A DNA stretch of 64,000 nt, from assembly GCF_001625305.1 (NCBI RefSeq), contig NW_017804365.1, forward strand, positions 860,688-924,687. The letters run 5' to 3'. Under the pieces are notes generated by a model, which was not told the DNA's origin, ran no database searches, and was given only the letters and a program-made list of their open reading frames with translations. Position 1 is the first letter of the stretch. The number at the start of each line of letters is the position of its first letter. The position numbers and the translations under genes were made by a program. The stretch is from Branchiostoma belcheri. Lineage: Eukaryota > Chordata > Leptocardii > Amphioxiformes > Branchiostomatidae. Positions 34,329 through 47,316 of this stretch are shown here, one piece after another.

Positions 34329-34334
34329 AATAAA
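34329..34334 (+). terminator. AATAAA polyadenylation signal (receptor kinase)
   Basis: Canonical hexamer about 515 bp after the stop codon. This is the first AATAAA I noticed downstream on this strand. Confidence 0.4.
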
Positions 34335-35138
34335 AGACCAGTTGGTTGTGATTTCATGTTTTGTCTGTTGTCTCATTTTTAGCCACTTGAAGCTGGCCAG
34401 CTTCGTCTGCAATCATCCTCAAGCTCACAGATAAGGCCGAACATTGCTTCCTTTAGCGTGCAACAGCGTCACCTAGCGGATATTCTGAGTACAGCACAAT
34501 AAAAAAGACGTTCTCGTCGCTGATTGGTCAATCGTCAGCCTGCGGAAGCCATTTGCAATCTCCCCGCGAAAGTGAAAGTACAGTATCGGGGTGTTTGTGA
34601 GAAAAAAAAGCAAGAAAAACAGCGACTCATCATGCTGATAACTGCAGTGTAGGTCAGTGAGGCATTATGAACTATTTTTCTATCGGTAGCTAAACTCTAG
34701 ATGATTCTGTGATACGAAAAATTGACTTTTAAAGACTAGAATGTGAGCTGGATGGCTTTCTTGACAATCCGCCATCTTGTCCCGTTTGGGAATGATGTTT
34801 TCTTGACGACAAAGGACTCTTAAAAAGTTCCTACTTGTGAAGACAAAGGACTTAATGTGTCAATTCTTGCGATATAACGAGGCTGTTTTGTTTGATGGTA
34901 GATCTGAAGCCATTTTTTATTTCAATTTCTTGTTAACTAGTGGAAATATTAACTTTTTGTCGGTAAATTTTGATTGATACGTAATAATTATAGACTGTAT
35001 ATAAATATATGAGGATCAACATTGTAGTAGAGTACACCAGTGATCTATGAAATTTAAACGAGCAATAGGAGCAATAGCAATATAAGTATTCCAATTTGTT
35101 ATCAACTAGCAACTTGAGCCATACTGTGAAATGGCATT

Positions 35139-35550
35139 TATGCCACAGCAAGTAAATTTTATGGATGACATCCTCCGTAGACTAAAAATCTAATGTGAGC
35201 GCGCGAAAAAAAAGGCGACCCCCCAAAAAACAAGGTTCCTACATTTAAAAAATGTGACTCATTGCACAAATGGTTTTGATTTAGTGGGAAGTCACATATA
35301 CACAGCCAGCATCACATATAACTTCATCAAAGTAAAGAAACAAAACATTTTTAATCAGAGCCTTTTCTTGTCTCCTCTTTTTATATTTATCTGCCATCCA
35401 CCTTCCGGCATGGCAACAGACATCTTTGCCCATTTTCAGGCATGACCACTGTCAGGAGGCAATAAAATTTCTTGTTTTTTTTTCTCAAAATCAGGCGAAA
35501 TTTAATGCGCGCACTGATGTCATCCATAAAAATTACTTGCTGTGGCCTTA
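35139..35550. mobile_element. MITE-like element, about 410 bp
   Basis: The left end tgccacagcaagtaaatttt...ggatgacatc and right end gatgtcatcc...aattacttgctgtggcc form terminal inverted repeats of about 33 bp. This is the same family as 1282-1667 and 7628-7946. Confidence 0.75.
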
Positions 35551-35689
35551 GTCTGAGCCCGGTACCTCAACTACCGTCAGGAAGATGAAACAAATTTCAA
35601 AAGTAAAAATTGTATTGATTTGCCATCAAAGAAGTGAGCCATATTAAGCCACCAAATTCTACCAAATTGTAACTACTGAGCCACAGTAC

Positions 35690-36290
35690 AGGGCTTGAAA
35701 TCCCTTTTTCTGCAGGTGCAGGTAACATTGAAAACTGCGGGTGCACTATTCAGACTTTGAGAAATTTATATCTATTACACTAAAAACTATTCAGAAACGA
35801 TTGTAGTTATATCTTTTAAAGTTCATAGGACTAGGTTCATAGGTAACAGTCCATGCACCAAATAAAACTCCACTTACATGACTTGTATACGTATACTGCA
35901 CTGGTCCATGTACAGAATACTAGTACCTGGCCGCCAGGGCAGGTTAGGTGCAGGTAGACATCAGAAATACCTGCACAGCTCCAATTTTACCTGCACTAAC
36001 CTGCATATACCCAGTACATGGACCAGTGCAGGTTAGGTGCAGGTAGACATCAGAAATACCTGCACAGCTCCAATTTTACCTGCACTAACCTGCATATACC
36101 CAGTACATGGACCAGTGCAGGTTTGGTGCAGGTAGACATCAGAAATACCTGCACAGCTCCAATTTAACTGCTCTAGAGTGCATATACCCAGGACATGTCA
36201 AGTCAGACATCAGAAACACTGCACAGCCGCAATTCTAACTTCACTAATTAAATAAAAGTGCATATGCAACCAGTATTTCATGCCCTAAAC
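35690..36290. repeat. Tandem 89-bp repeat rich in aggtgcaggta/acctgcac
   Basis: Units start at 35942, 36031 and 36120 (ggttaggtgcaggtagacat...), and adjacent diverged halves run in inverted orientation. The block opens with cagggcttgaaat and closes with gtatttcatgccct. Related copies lie at 37072-37140 (inverted) and 45112-45460. Confidence 0.8.
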
Positions 36291-36339
36291 TGCCAGTAGC
36301 AATAGAATAATCTTACTCGTAGTTGGATGACACCGCAAT

Positions 36340-36458
36340 TCCAGCTTCCTTAGTTGGCATCCGATGACGTCCTGGGCAGACCCGGATATGACGCACTGCT
36401 GACATTTGACCTTTTGGCTGTTCATCGGAGCGAGGAGCAATCACCGTGGATGCCAAGG
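36340..36458 (+). promoter_or_regulatory. Possible promoter / non-coding first exon of the RING gene
   Basis: A GC-richer island contains a CRE-like atgacgtcc at about 36363 and a good donor (caag|gttagc) at 36459. It has no ATG-initiated frame of note. A transcript would be needed to confirm it. Confidence 0.3.
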
Positions 36459-37071
36459 TTAGCACATGTTTGTTCGTTTATCTGGAATGTACAATATTTA
36501 CCTGCATTCGAGGTCATCAGGTGTATAATCAACCCAGGATTGTTTGTACTATAGTCCCTGCTTTTTCGTAACAACAGTTGCTGATATGTGCGACACAGGC
36601 TTGAAATATAGCATGCAAACAGAGGGAATTCAAAATGGCGGAAAAGGGCCATGATGTTTGTTTGTTTGTTTTGTACTTCTAGCCAGGTTTTAACAGGGCA
36701 CGTTAGCTCTCTTAATGTTACCGTTGCTTTCAAATCTGTTACAACAACATGTAAGACCAAAAGATTGACTGTGACCCTTTCTGTGCACCTTGTTATTGTC
36801 AAAGGAGCCTAACAGTCAGGAACAAAGGTAGCAAGCCTGCAAAATTAAAAACAAAGGTTACGTAATTTTCAGTTCTAATCTCTTGCATGCACGTATACAG
36901 TTGGTTCATTCCTTGATACACAGATCAGTACTAAGAGAAACCTGTGAGAATGTGCACTTATGTCTGAACCACTTCTCAGTACTAGTATTTTCATTGTTTA
37001 AAAAAGGTCATGAGGTCAAGCTGTTGTTTGGAGACCACCCTTTATTGTTGTAAAGGATCATATGTCAGGGC

Positions 37072-37140
37072 TTGAAATACCACCTGCAGGTAAAATTGGA
37101 GCTGTGCAGGTAATTTTCAAATTCAATGTTACCTGCACCA
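37072..37140. repeat. Inverted fragment of the 89-bp repeat family
   Basis: tcagggcttgaaatacc, aaaattggagctgtgcaggta and ttacctgcacc match the 35690-36290 family in reverse orientation. Confidence 0.65.
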
Positions 37141-38122
37141 GTGCTGATAGATATATGCAGGAAAAAATTAGTGTATTTTAAGACAATTCCTGCAAATATT
37201 CATGCTGATATTGAGCAGAATATTAAGAAATCTTCTCGGGGGGAAGTATACTGATTTCATTTTACAAAACACATGTTGCACAAGGGGAATTCTGCAAAAA
37301 AATACGCTGATTGTGTCTTCAATGAATAATCTATAATGACACCACCTTCTCCTTTATTTAACTGTTTATTTTAAGGCATCAGGTTACTCCCAGTCATGTT
37401 ACATGCTAAAGACCTGGCATTGTAGCATAATACTGTGACACTTCAGCAGTTTACTACATTCAAAAATGCCATGATTTTTTTGTTAGTATATTATGAATGG
37501 ATATTTGGAAATGTGTTGAATTGACAACAATTTTATTCTTTCAGATCACAGTATCACCAGTGGCAACTCAGGAAGGATAAATCTATTCCATATATAAGTT
37601 ACAATTGAATATAGCATTGTATTAGAAGTTTTGCAAAGGATACAATCGGGCCAAAATTTCAAGAACAAGAACAAGAAACTTTGGAACATTTGCTGCTACA
37701 TCAAAAGTCCATTTCCTGGCACGTTTGACTAATTGCTGATATCTTGTGTCCTGCAAAGACTCAAGTCAGTTGAATTCCGAAGACTGCAGTAGAGAAGTTG
37801 AAAATTCATTGTGCAAACGGTTTGTGTTGGAAGAAAGGTTGACTATCAGGCATTCCGCAATTCATTTTTCTCCAACACCACATCCTAATATTTCCTGCAG
37901 TGCGTAGGTTGGTCATTAATAGGTTTCTGGGTAGTGGCCTACCCTCGCCAGAAATTGTAGGCTTAAGTAAAAAAGAAGGAGCAAACTTTTACAACTTGTC
38001 TTGACACCCATGAAAAGTGCCTTAAAGGCAGAAAGGACTAATTCTCGAGTTTAAATAAAGGCACAAACAAACAAACAAACAAACAAACAAACTCCTTCCA
38101 AAGATATACTGTCTTCTAACCA

Positions 38123-41100
38123 ATGCAAAACATGGAAACAGATGCATCAAAAGAATCAGGCAAGTCTTCAGCTGTAGCATTGGAAGGCTGCGAAGAACAA
38201 ATGGCAATGCAGCTTTTGGCCAGCGATGAAACCAAAGCCGTAGTGGCCCTTCCAGCTTGTGATCAGTCTCAGAATCAGGAAGTAACAGACACTAGTGATG
38301 ATGACCAGAGGGGAGATAGTCCCCATTTTGCTGGAGCTGAAGATGGTGCTGTTGGGGGAAGTGAAGAACAGAGCAAGGCAGTGCAGCCTAGCAAAGGGTC
38401 ATCTGCTGACCTCTTGCAGTTGGCTGAACAAGCATTTGGTGACCAACAAGAAAGTGGAACGACCTTAGTACAGCTTTCCCAAGTTCGTCCAAGATTACGG
38501 GACATGATACAATTTGCCATAGATCAGCGCTACCCGGGACCATCTGGAAATGGTGGTCAAACAGTAGCGGCAGATAGATCTGTACCAACCAACAGCAGTA
38601 ATGTAGATGCCATCATAGTGCAAGCACTACAGACAATGGACAGTGTATCTTCTTTGGGGAGGGACTTAGAAAGTAAGCTACATGATGAACGGTCTAGAAA
38701 GAAGATCTCCCTTGCACAGGAGCGAAAGAAGAAAATGGATCTACAAAAGGTTTCGGATCTCCGTACGCGTTGGAGAGATCTTGTCTCAATAACCAGGACA
38801 ACGTTAACCAGTATTGATGCCTTTGAGTCAGATGAAGACAAGGATCAAGATGTATCATCAGAGTCAGATAATGAAGAAAGCACTGATTCGAACAAGGAAA
38901 TGGCCAGTGACGCAGATGATGGAGGTAGTGCCACGTTTGCTCTGCAGCTCGATAAAGAAAAAGTGTCAGCTGAAGATGTAGTAAAGGAGAAGACAGAGAC
39001 ATTATTTCCCTTGCCAGCTGTCAGTTGCTTGCCTATGACAACAGTTGGTTATACTGTTATGCCCTACCCAGTGGCAGATAAGCAAAAGCTGGGTCTCAAT
39101 TCTGACCATGCTGATCTAGAGGAGGAAGGTAACAACGGAAAGATTAAAACGTCTCTATCAGCACAGGACATGAGCAATCCCCAGCCAAAAGAGATGTCTA
39201 AAGACCAGAGCAAGGAAGATGGAGATTTTGAAAAGGAGTTCCAAAACATACATCCCCCAGGTTCTTCCTCACAGCAAGGTCACAGTCTTCCCCTTTATGT
39301 GTTTCATCATGATAGTGCCAGACATGAGACCCCAGCAACAAGTTCATTGCAAACAGGCCCGTACAAAAGTTATGAAGAGTTACACTTTGGGCGACCACCG
39401 GAAGAGAGAACTGACGACAGTGTGGCTCAAGAAAACAAAGCAGAAGCAGCAACACAGACCAGTGAAGAAGATTTCCTGGGCAGGTGTAGCAATGGGCCAG
39501 TCAAAATACCATGTGGTGCGAGTGCTGATTGTACCAGTCAGCCTTCAGAAGAAGAGGGGGCTGTGGGAGGGGCAGTATGTCCATCTGGACAGGGCAGCAG
39601 TGGTGGGAATGACCTGGGCATTCCAGACCCAACCTGCAACCAGACCCACAGTATGCTAGGTGAACAGAGATCTAGAGAAGCCATTGGTGAGCTGATGGCA
39701 GAGGTAAGCCAACTAAAGGTACTGCTATATCTCCATGCATACTTATTAGATCAAAAAGTGAAAAAACAGGTAACGTTATTATACCAAAAAGAGCTGTAAC
39801 GGTTATAATTACATGTATCATGTATACATCAGATTCTGTAATAATGGGCTTTGAGGTTTAATAGGAATTGCTTTATTGCAAATTCATGCCCGAGGGCTAG
39901 TATAGAAGAAACATTTGGTATAGGAAAGGGTATTACTAAGTAATACACAACTACATGTATTGTTAACTTCAATTTTTTGAAGACAGAGGAAGACAAAAGA
40001 TTTAATTGTGGGGTTTCTATAATTTGAATCAAAGTACACTTATATAGCCTATCTTTCACATTTGTGATGAGTGAATTTAATGTATCATTTTACATGTATT
40101 CTGCTTTGGGTTTTGGCATTTCCATGATTGTACCTAAGATTGTGCATTGGCAATGATGTCTCAGCTTCAGCCACAAGATGAGGAAGTCACAGTTTCCACA
40201 CAGTTCACACAGTTCTATGGACCACCTGCTATTATGCATCTGGAGGTAAGCTACATGTATACCGGTAATTGTGAAATATTGAAATGGAAATATCTTCTTT
40301 ATAACACAGTATCAGTGGTCAATAAGAGCTGTGATACAGTGTACCTTAATTTATGCTACAATGGATTTAATAACAGTATCAAAGTTTTAATTGATAAAGA
40401 CAATCCCCAAAACTATAGATTATGCAATCTGCATTAAAGCATAAAATCTTTAAACTTGATGTTTTCCTCTTTTTATAGGATGAGAGTTATCCGAGACGCA
40501 ACCTATTTGATTTCCAAGACCATGAGGAGTTGTATGACTTGTCCAGTGCAGGTCATTGTCTTTTTACTTTCAGATAGCGAAGAATTGTTTTGGGTGGCTC
40601 TTATGTAATTAGCTGTGGGTTTGGGTATCCATTTGTCAAAAGTTCTGGCATCTAGCCAGTAGCCAGCAGGAGTTGGAAATTGAAGTCTTCCTAGCTCTGG
40701 CCTTGGACTGGGTAAGGCCATGGGGTTGGTGGAAAAAGTGGTCCAGTTTAGAAGTTAGAAAGTCCAGTCTGGTTGAGGGTGCATGGTTGGTGGAAAAAGC
40801 AGTCTGACCAAGTTGTGCCCCCCAGCAGAATGTGGAAGAATGTCTGATGTGTTTCTCTGTTCAAACATGAAGCATACTGATTGGCTTATAATATGGGAAA
40901 CTGCATACAGATGTCTTAATGCCAAGTTCAGGAACACTGGTTGATGTTGTGTTTTCCAGTTTAAAAATTTGATTGTCAATTAATATGCTGTCATAGATAA
41001 GTTATTACTAAAAAATTGCTAGAAAATAAGGTTGTCTTATACAAATATATTCAGAAAATCTGTACACAGTGATTAAGTCTGAGCATGCACATTTTTTTTC

Positions 41101-44100
41101 ATTCCGTGATATTTCATTTACAATTAATCTTAAAAATGCTATATTTGGTATTTTCCTAGATTCATCACCCCCACCGTCTCTTGATTTGGAGGAACTGTTG
41201 ACAGAGTTTCGTGATCAAGGTCAGAAATACAAGCCAAGCTAGACTGAATCTTACAGTATATTTTGAAATATATATAATTTATCAGAATCAACTTCATGCT
41301 TAGAATTTGAATTTGATAGATTATTTTTTACATATTGACAGTGTAACCGAATCTAACCTAAAATAATGTTTTCCTGCCATCTTCAAAGTTGCTTCCTTAG
41401 AGGCAGCAGAAAACTTTAAGATTAAAAATGGTGCTACATGAAACAATTTTTTCTAAAAGGCGAAGAAACTGTATTGCAGCCAAAACTTGTGCTGGTAATT
41501 TTGTATGCAGCCTGGTATAGTACACAATGTATTTCGAGTCCAGTGTAATATGATATGTAAGTTTTCTGGTTAACCATTTTTCATGCAGGAGCCAGGGTGG
41601 TGATAGTTGACAGCGATGGACACACGCTCCTGAACACACTCTTAGCAGGACCGAGACTGGTCCAGTATCAAGCTCTGGAGATTGCAACCACAGTAAGCTT
41701 TATAATAATTTACTTTAAATAACTCACCTCCTTGAAGATGGGTGTAGGACAAGGAAGGGTGGTATACATGTATGTGTCAGAATGAAACAACAATTGTGTT
41801 TTCTAAATTGGTTCTGTGTTGATTCATTCAAAACAAATTCCAAATCTGTTCTGGGTTAAGTTGATTGAAAGTGGTTGCTCTGAAGTCTAACAATTTGTTG
41901 TGACACCTACAATTTAACTCAATAGAGTTTTTTTCTGAGTGTTTGAAATGGATTTAGTATGATTGAAGTCACCCCCATCTATTCCAAAGGTGATTTAACA
42001 GGGGGTACCCTAACTTAGGACGTGCCCTAACTTCAGACTGATTTTTTTACTGATCTTATTATGCAGAAGTATGCCATGTTTGTTGGGAAATAGTCATGGC
42101 CAATGCATACAGGTGTTATTTGCATGCAAAGTATAGTTCTATATAATATTATATTTATCGTTTTATCCTTATTTGCCCAATAACCTTATTTAATACTCTT
42201 CTTTGTAACCTATTAATAGGTTTCAAAAAGGAAATTTTTTCTTGACTAGGTTTTGGAGAGAGGAGACTTAAGGGATTTCACCCTGAGGTGGCCAGGAGGA
42301 TATCTCATTCCCTGGGACTCCTTACTGGGACTGCCCAGCAACCAGGGACCAACCACTGTACAGGTTCAACCAGCTCAGCATGGGGAGGGAGAGTGGAGGG
42401 TAGTTTCGGTGTGTGCAAGTTTAAATTTTTTCTTTAGTATCAATGAATTAATTACCTTGGCTTTATGTACTCAATAGTAACAACTAAGCGTACCTGCAAA
42501 GCTGGTGGTGTGTGTTATGCCAAAGGGCGGTTATACCAGCTATACAGATACAGAACTTCAGATCTGATTCTGGCCATGGATTGCCACTTTCATCTTATTT
42601 TCATACATTGAGGCAAATTAATCAAAGGTACAATCCACATATCAAATTGTTTTATCATTAATAAAGGCTTTATAAATGCATGCCAATTTTAAGATATGTA
42701 ACGTATTAACGTATTAATTTTTGTTGCAAATGCCTGAACCTCACTATGATAATGATGGTCACTCAGCCATGTTACATGCATGCCATGGGATATGAAAAGA
42801 CATTTTGATGATGACTTTGTCAATGAAGCATATTTTTCCGTCTAGACTGAAGGTGACCCCATCTTGCAACCTCCAGACAATCAAGAAGAGGTACTTACTT
42901 TGATTGTTAGGCTACTACTCGTGTATGGCAGGCACTTATTGTACGGAAGCAAAGTTACTCACAAATGACTATCTGACTCTTGCTGGTGCTTTTTGCTCAA
43001 ACTCTCTTGAATTTTTGATGGCATATGGACGAATTTTTTCAAATTTATTTTTACAATCAGTGTTAAAAAGACAATCCTAAATACTTTAATTTGTCCTTAA
43101 TTAGCAGCTGTCATCATCGGAGATTATAGGCTGTAAAGACTGAAAAGAAGTTCATAAGTTTCCTTATCAGAGAGATATAAGAATGCTTTTGCAAACTGCA
43201 AAGGTCACAAAACCCATGTGCATATATTAGGAAGACCACTCCATGGGAAGACTGACCCTTTCATGTGTTAATGCCAAAATGGATTTCTTCTAGAATGCTG
43301 GTAACAGCGAAATGCAGGCATGTTTGTCAGAAGGATTGCATGGCCAGCAGCAGCTGCATGGAGGCGCTTCATCACCACAGAGCAGCCACGCTGGTCCAGG
43401 CCAACCACTGACTGTCCAGCCAGACACTGCAGAACAGCAAGGTACATGTACTGTAGTGTCACGCTATATCGTTCATAACAAAATTGTGTGTTGTTCAAAA
43501 GGGAATTGGTTTTCTGGGCCTGAAAATCTGAGCGTAAAAAATTTGAATGTATTGAAACAAAGGCCTTGAAATGTGTTTAAAAATCTGTTTTGGGGCAATA
43601 ATTGTGACCCTGTTTTATAATTTCCCCATAAATAATTTGAGGTCCCTTGGGAATAGGTTGGCTTGCCTCATGATCTTTATACACAGAAAATCTTTTAAAA
43701 TCTTTTGGTACACATGTGAAACGTTAACATAAGAAAATGTCTTTGATTTGTGAGTGTGTATGTGTGTTTCTATGCATGTGTCTGTGTGTATATACATGTA
43801 CACACAGACTGTGTATCCCTATCCGCAAAACACGAAGGACAGACACAGGAAAATAAGTCAAGGTGTAATAGAAGTTTGAAGTCATGTGGGGTCATTTGGG
43901 GTCGTGTGAAGTCTTGAATCTCCAATTTCTTGTTTTTAGACTTCAGGTGTACCATCTGTAAAGAGGGAAGAGGACAACTGGTTGAAACACCCTGCCAGCA
44001 TCTGTTCCATCCAGGCTGTCTGTATAATTGGATAGCTCGAGTAAGTTCATGATAAGAATTGTGATTCGTGTGATTTTTTTTTGATTTGCGAAGACAAAAA

Positions 44101-44817
44101 AGTTCTGAATCAACCAAATCATAAAGAAAATCTTAATGCTGAGATTTTCACAATAATCTGCAGTATGAAGCATAGAAAAACTGCACTCAGAGCAATTATC
44201 AAAGCTCAATTTGGGGCAAAAAGAGGCACATCACATTCAGGGTAGCAATGACTGCATGCCCGTAGCCAGGATTTTGCTTGGGGGGATTCTTCCAAATGTC
44301 TGTGGGACCTGCAGGTGCCTTCCTAGGGGGTCCGGGGGCAAGCTGCCTCGTGAAATTTTGAAAATTGAACCTTCTAAAATGGCATTTCCTGTGTTTTTGA
44401 GAAGATTTCAAAGGAAAAATTAAACAAAGTTTTTACTAGAATTCCAGCCCCCTGGTGATACAAATCAGTCCACCTTTTGAAGAAAAGTCTTGGACCTTTA
44501 GATAAAAGTGGACCTTTGAGCCTTGTGGGGAGGTTCTTCCAAACTCCCCTGGCTACAGGCATGGACTGGTGCTGATCTGATTCTATATACAGCCTCTTGC
44601 CAACCAGATGAAATTATTCACGGATACTATAAACATTAAGTGTTTTATAATTTTTTTGGTGTAACACTGTTAATGTTTGCAGGAATTTTGTTTGTTTTCT
44701 TGTGGTGGTTGATTGAGAAAGAATATGATAATGATGATAACTTCGTCATTTTCTATTTTTCAGAATGACAGCTGCCCGAATTGCAGAAAGCCAGTTAACA
44801 AGTGCAGTGAGAATTGA
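38123..44817 (+). CDS. RING-H2 finger protein, likely E3 ubiquitin ligase (10 exons)
   Basis: Exons: 38123-39703, 40165-40245, 40479-40551, 41160-41219, 41589-41692, 42250-42408, 42846-42890, 43294-43441, 43940-44040, 44764-44817. They join in frame to 801 residues plus TGA. The first exon encodes 527 residues of acidic, Ser/Glu/Asp-rich, mostly disordered sequence, with a basic Lys/Arg-rich stretch near residues 189-207. Exons 5 and 6 encode a compact ordered block (ARVVIVDSDGHTLLNTLLAG, LRDFTLRWPGGYLIPWDSLL) that I do not recognise. The last two exons encode a RING-H2 finger: CTIC, TPCQH, FHPGC, then CPNC after the splice. RING-H2 proteins recruit E2 enzymes, so ubiquitin ligase activity is inferred. 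The substrate and cell location are unknown, and no signal peptide or membrane helix is seen. The upstream 5' UTR is probably spliced. Confidence 0.82.
44255..44563. mobile_element. Non-autonomous DNA element, about 310 bp
   Basis: The ends gcatgcccgtagccagg and cctggctacaggcatgg are imperfect terminal inverted repeats, with further inverted similarity around ggggattcttcc and ggaggttcttcc. It lies in the last intron of the RING gene. Short open frames inside it are not genes. Confidence 0.65.
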
Positions 44818-45111
44818 AACTTCTGGTAACACAGCAGTAGTTACAGGTCATTAAAATGCAGACTTTTGTGTGTTTAACTGTAATAAGAATCAGCATCACA
44901 ACTCTCGTGAATTGCCATTGTACAATTAACTATATTAGTTACTGCCTCAATGTTAATCTTTACTTACCATGGTCAATTTTCCTGACCATCTTTTAATGAA
45001 TTGCAGATTTAATACAGAATCTGCATTATACCAGTGACCCTTGGAGGTGACTTGAAATGTTGGCCACATTGGTCAAATTTGTCCTCTCGTTTTGAACTTT
45101 CCCTAACTAGC

Positions 45112-45460
45112 CAGGGCTTGAAATACTTTTTCTGCAGGTAATTTTTTGCACCAGACAATTGCGCCACTCAGGGAGTTTGCATGGGTAATACTAGGGAACA
45201 AAAGAAACAAAAATCCACATACAATGTACATGTGTATGATTATTACCTAGATGACATATATCAAACCAGTACATGGACCAGTGCAGTCAGATATCAGAAA
45301 TACCTGCACAGCTCCAATTTTACCTGCACTAACCTGCATATAACCAGTACATGGACCAATGCAGGTTAGATGCAGGTAGACATCAGAAATACATGCACAG
45401 GTCCAATTCTGGCTAAGATGCATATAGTGATATACACCCAGTATTTTGAGCCCTGACAGG
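45112..45460. repeat. 89-bp repeat family, third locus
   Basis: It starts with ccagggcttgaaatact, ends with cacccagtattttgagccctg, and contains two diverged units with gtacatggaccagtgcag and tcagaaatacctgcacagctcc. Confidence 0.75.
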
Positions 45461-46031
45461 ATCTATATAGAAGTGCATGTAGTCGCAAAGTGACATGGGA
45501 CCAATGTTGGAAGTTAGGATACATTGTACATTGTGAAGTTTGAGTAACAGAAATGAGAAGTGACTCAAACAATTTCAGGGGTAGGAACTATGTGCCAGCG
45601 CTCAGCCTTTTGTATGAATGTTTTTACCATGTACATTGTATTTGTAAAAAAATATGTGTATAGATTTCTTAGGACTTCAGATAAAATGACAGTATCTTAA
45701 ATTATAAATATAACTATGTATATTGTCTGACAATTACTTCGGGATTTGAACTTCTCATGAATAAAACAATTTTAGTCAAAAACATCAAATCTTTGGGCAA
45801 TACTTTGGGCAATTTTCACTGTTAGAAACAACAGGGCAATGCCTAATTCGAGAACGACGTTATTACCATTTTCCATTGAAGTCAATGCTGTTAAACTATA
45901 ATTTTTTTCCATACATGTACCCACAGCAATTATTGATTGATATTGCGAGGCCTGAAGCAGACTTTTTACCTGTTATGTGGAACAATTGAAAAACTATTGA
46001 AAAATTTCAAACTACATCTGATTCAATAGCA

Positions 46032-46330
46032 ACGTTCTTTGTTCACAACCAGTTGTTTAACAAGAGCCAACTAGTGAACGTTTTGATGACCACCTGTCAT
46101 CTTCATCAGAGCAAGCTTTGTGTTACTGGTTCACTGTGCATTGAAGCAAGGTGTTATTGGTTCACTGTGCACTGAAACTAGGTGTTATTGGTTCACTGTG
46201 CACTGAAGCCACATGTAGGTGTTACTGGTTCACTGTGCCCTGAAGCTAGGTGTTACGGGTTCACTGTAGACGAGCTATTTTTGCTACTGGTTCACTGTGC
46301 GTTGAAGCTAGGTGTTACTGCTAACATTCT
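46032..46330. repeat. Minisatellite within a foldback-related element
   Basis: Five to six diverged units of about 38-45 bp contain aggtgttactggttcactgtg(c). The left flank (gatgaccacctgtcatcttcatca) matches the arm of the element at 57886-58270, so this is a relative of that family with an expanded centre. Confidence 0.65.
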
Positions 46331-46872
46331 AGTCTCAAATGTAAAGTAATTGTGACAAACAATACATTTCACAGTAGAAGAAAGAAAAGAGAAGAAAGAA
46401 AAGTAGAAGATACATGTAGAAAAGAGAAGAAAACAAGAAATTTTGTTCCCCTATGACAGTGGTCAACATGTCGCAACATGTCGAAAATGGGCAAAGATGT
46501 CTCTTGCCATGCCGGAACGTGGATGGCCACGGCAGATAAACATGAAGAAAGAAGACAAGACAAGGCTCTGATTTAATGTTTTGTCTTTTGATACAGCGAT
46601 GTGTTTCATTCCTATTATAGGTGACGACCATGGTGGCGGTGTATATGTGATGTTCTCACTTAATTTAAAACCATTTGTACAATGATTGACAAGTTTTTAT
46701 CTAAGTTAGTGACAAAGGGATGTTGCAATAGTTGGTAGTAAACTTGGCATAACATAGGTATCATTCTTCTTGTTTCTTGTTTACAATGTCAAAACTTGAT
46801 AATGTAGGAATCTTGTTTTTTGGCCCGCTTTGTTTTTTTCGCCCTATCGCATTAGCTTTGGAATCTGCGATG

Positions 46873-46906
46873 GATGTCATCTATAAAATTTACTTCCTGT
46901 GGCCTA
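46873..46906. mobile_element. Solo end of the ggatgacatc MITE family
   Basis: gatgtcatctataaaatttacttcctgtggccta matches the right terminal repeat at 35518-35550. I found no left partner nearby, so it is probably truncated. Confidence 0.5.
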
Positions 46907-47316
46907 ACTAGAAAAAATGCAATGTGCTATCATCATTCTTTTAGTTCTCAACCATCAGTAACCATGACACTTTGAACGCTCGAAAATTAACTAATTTTTG
47001 TTCAGCAAGTACTTTCTGGTTTGTTGGGTGGAAACATACATTATTATTGTCTTCGTCAGAAAGACTATGGAATTGTCTCACCGCATTGTGGGTGAAAGCG
47101 CTAGCATTATTCGACGTCCATGATTTTGGGCAGGCAGATTACCGTTGTTGAGGCCAAAGTCAAGTGCAAGTTTGGGCTTCGTGGGGGGTCCCTACGTCAC
47201 TGCAGTGGGCCTTTTGTGTTTGCCGCTTGTTAGCAAAATAACTCGAGTATATTTTAATGAATGTTCATGATTTTTGGTAGGCAGGTTACCGTTGTAGAGG
47301 CCAAGGTCAAGTGGTG

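Larger units (their letters stand above)
33814..38122. other. 3' UTR of receptor kinase, repeats, and 5' region of RING gene
   Basis: An AATAAA at 34329-34334 is a plausible polyadenylation signal for the receptor kinase. About 34500-34660 (inverted CCAAT, gctgattggtc) could be promoter sequence. Repeats occupy 35139-35550, 35690-36290 and 37072-37140. A possible non-coding first exon of the RING gene ends at the gttagc donor at 36459, and an acceptor at 37543-37544 would start its second exon. A (CAAA)n tract lies at 38062-38090. No other gene is seen. Confidence 0.5.
44818..47316. other. Intergenic: repeats downstream of RING gene
   Basis: It holds the RING gene 3' UTR, a copy of the 89-bp repeat family (45112-45460), a ttggttcactgtgc minisatellite (about 46032-46330), a truncated MITE end (46873-46906), and dispersed sequence around 47050-47310 sharing cttcgtcagaa and aactcgag with 22040 and 26410-26700. 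No gene is seen. The minus-strand frame at 46335-46631 has no family features. Confidence 0.55.

Noticed and set aside
35690-36290. CRISPR-like or satellite array
   Set aside because: Units are contiguous without spacers and the context is animal. The boundaries recur elsewhere, so it is a dispersed element.
36354-36554. Coding first exon of the RING gene
   Set aside because: The frame begins at TTG, not ATG, and has no link in phase to 38123. At most it is a 5' UTR exon.
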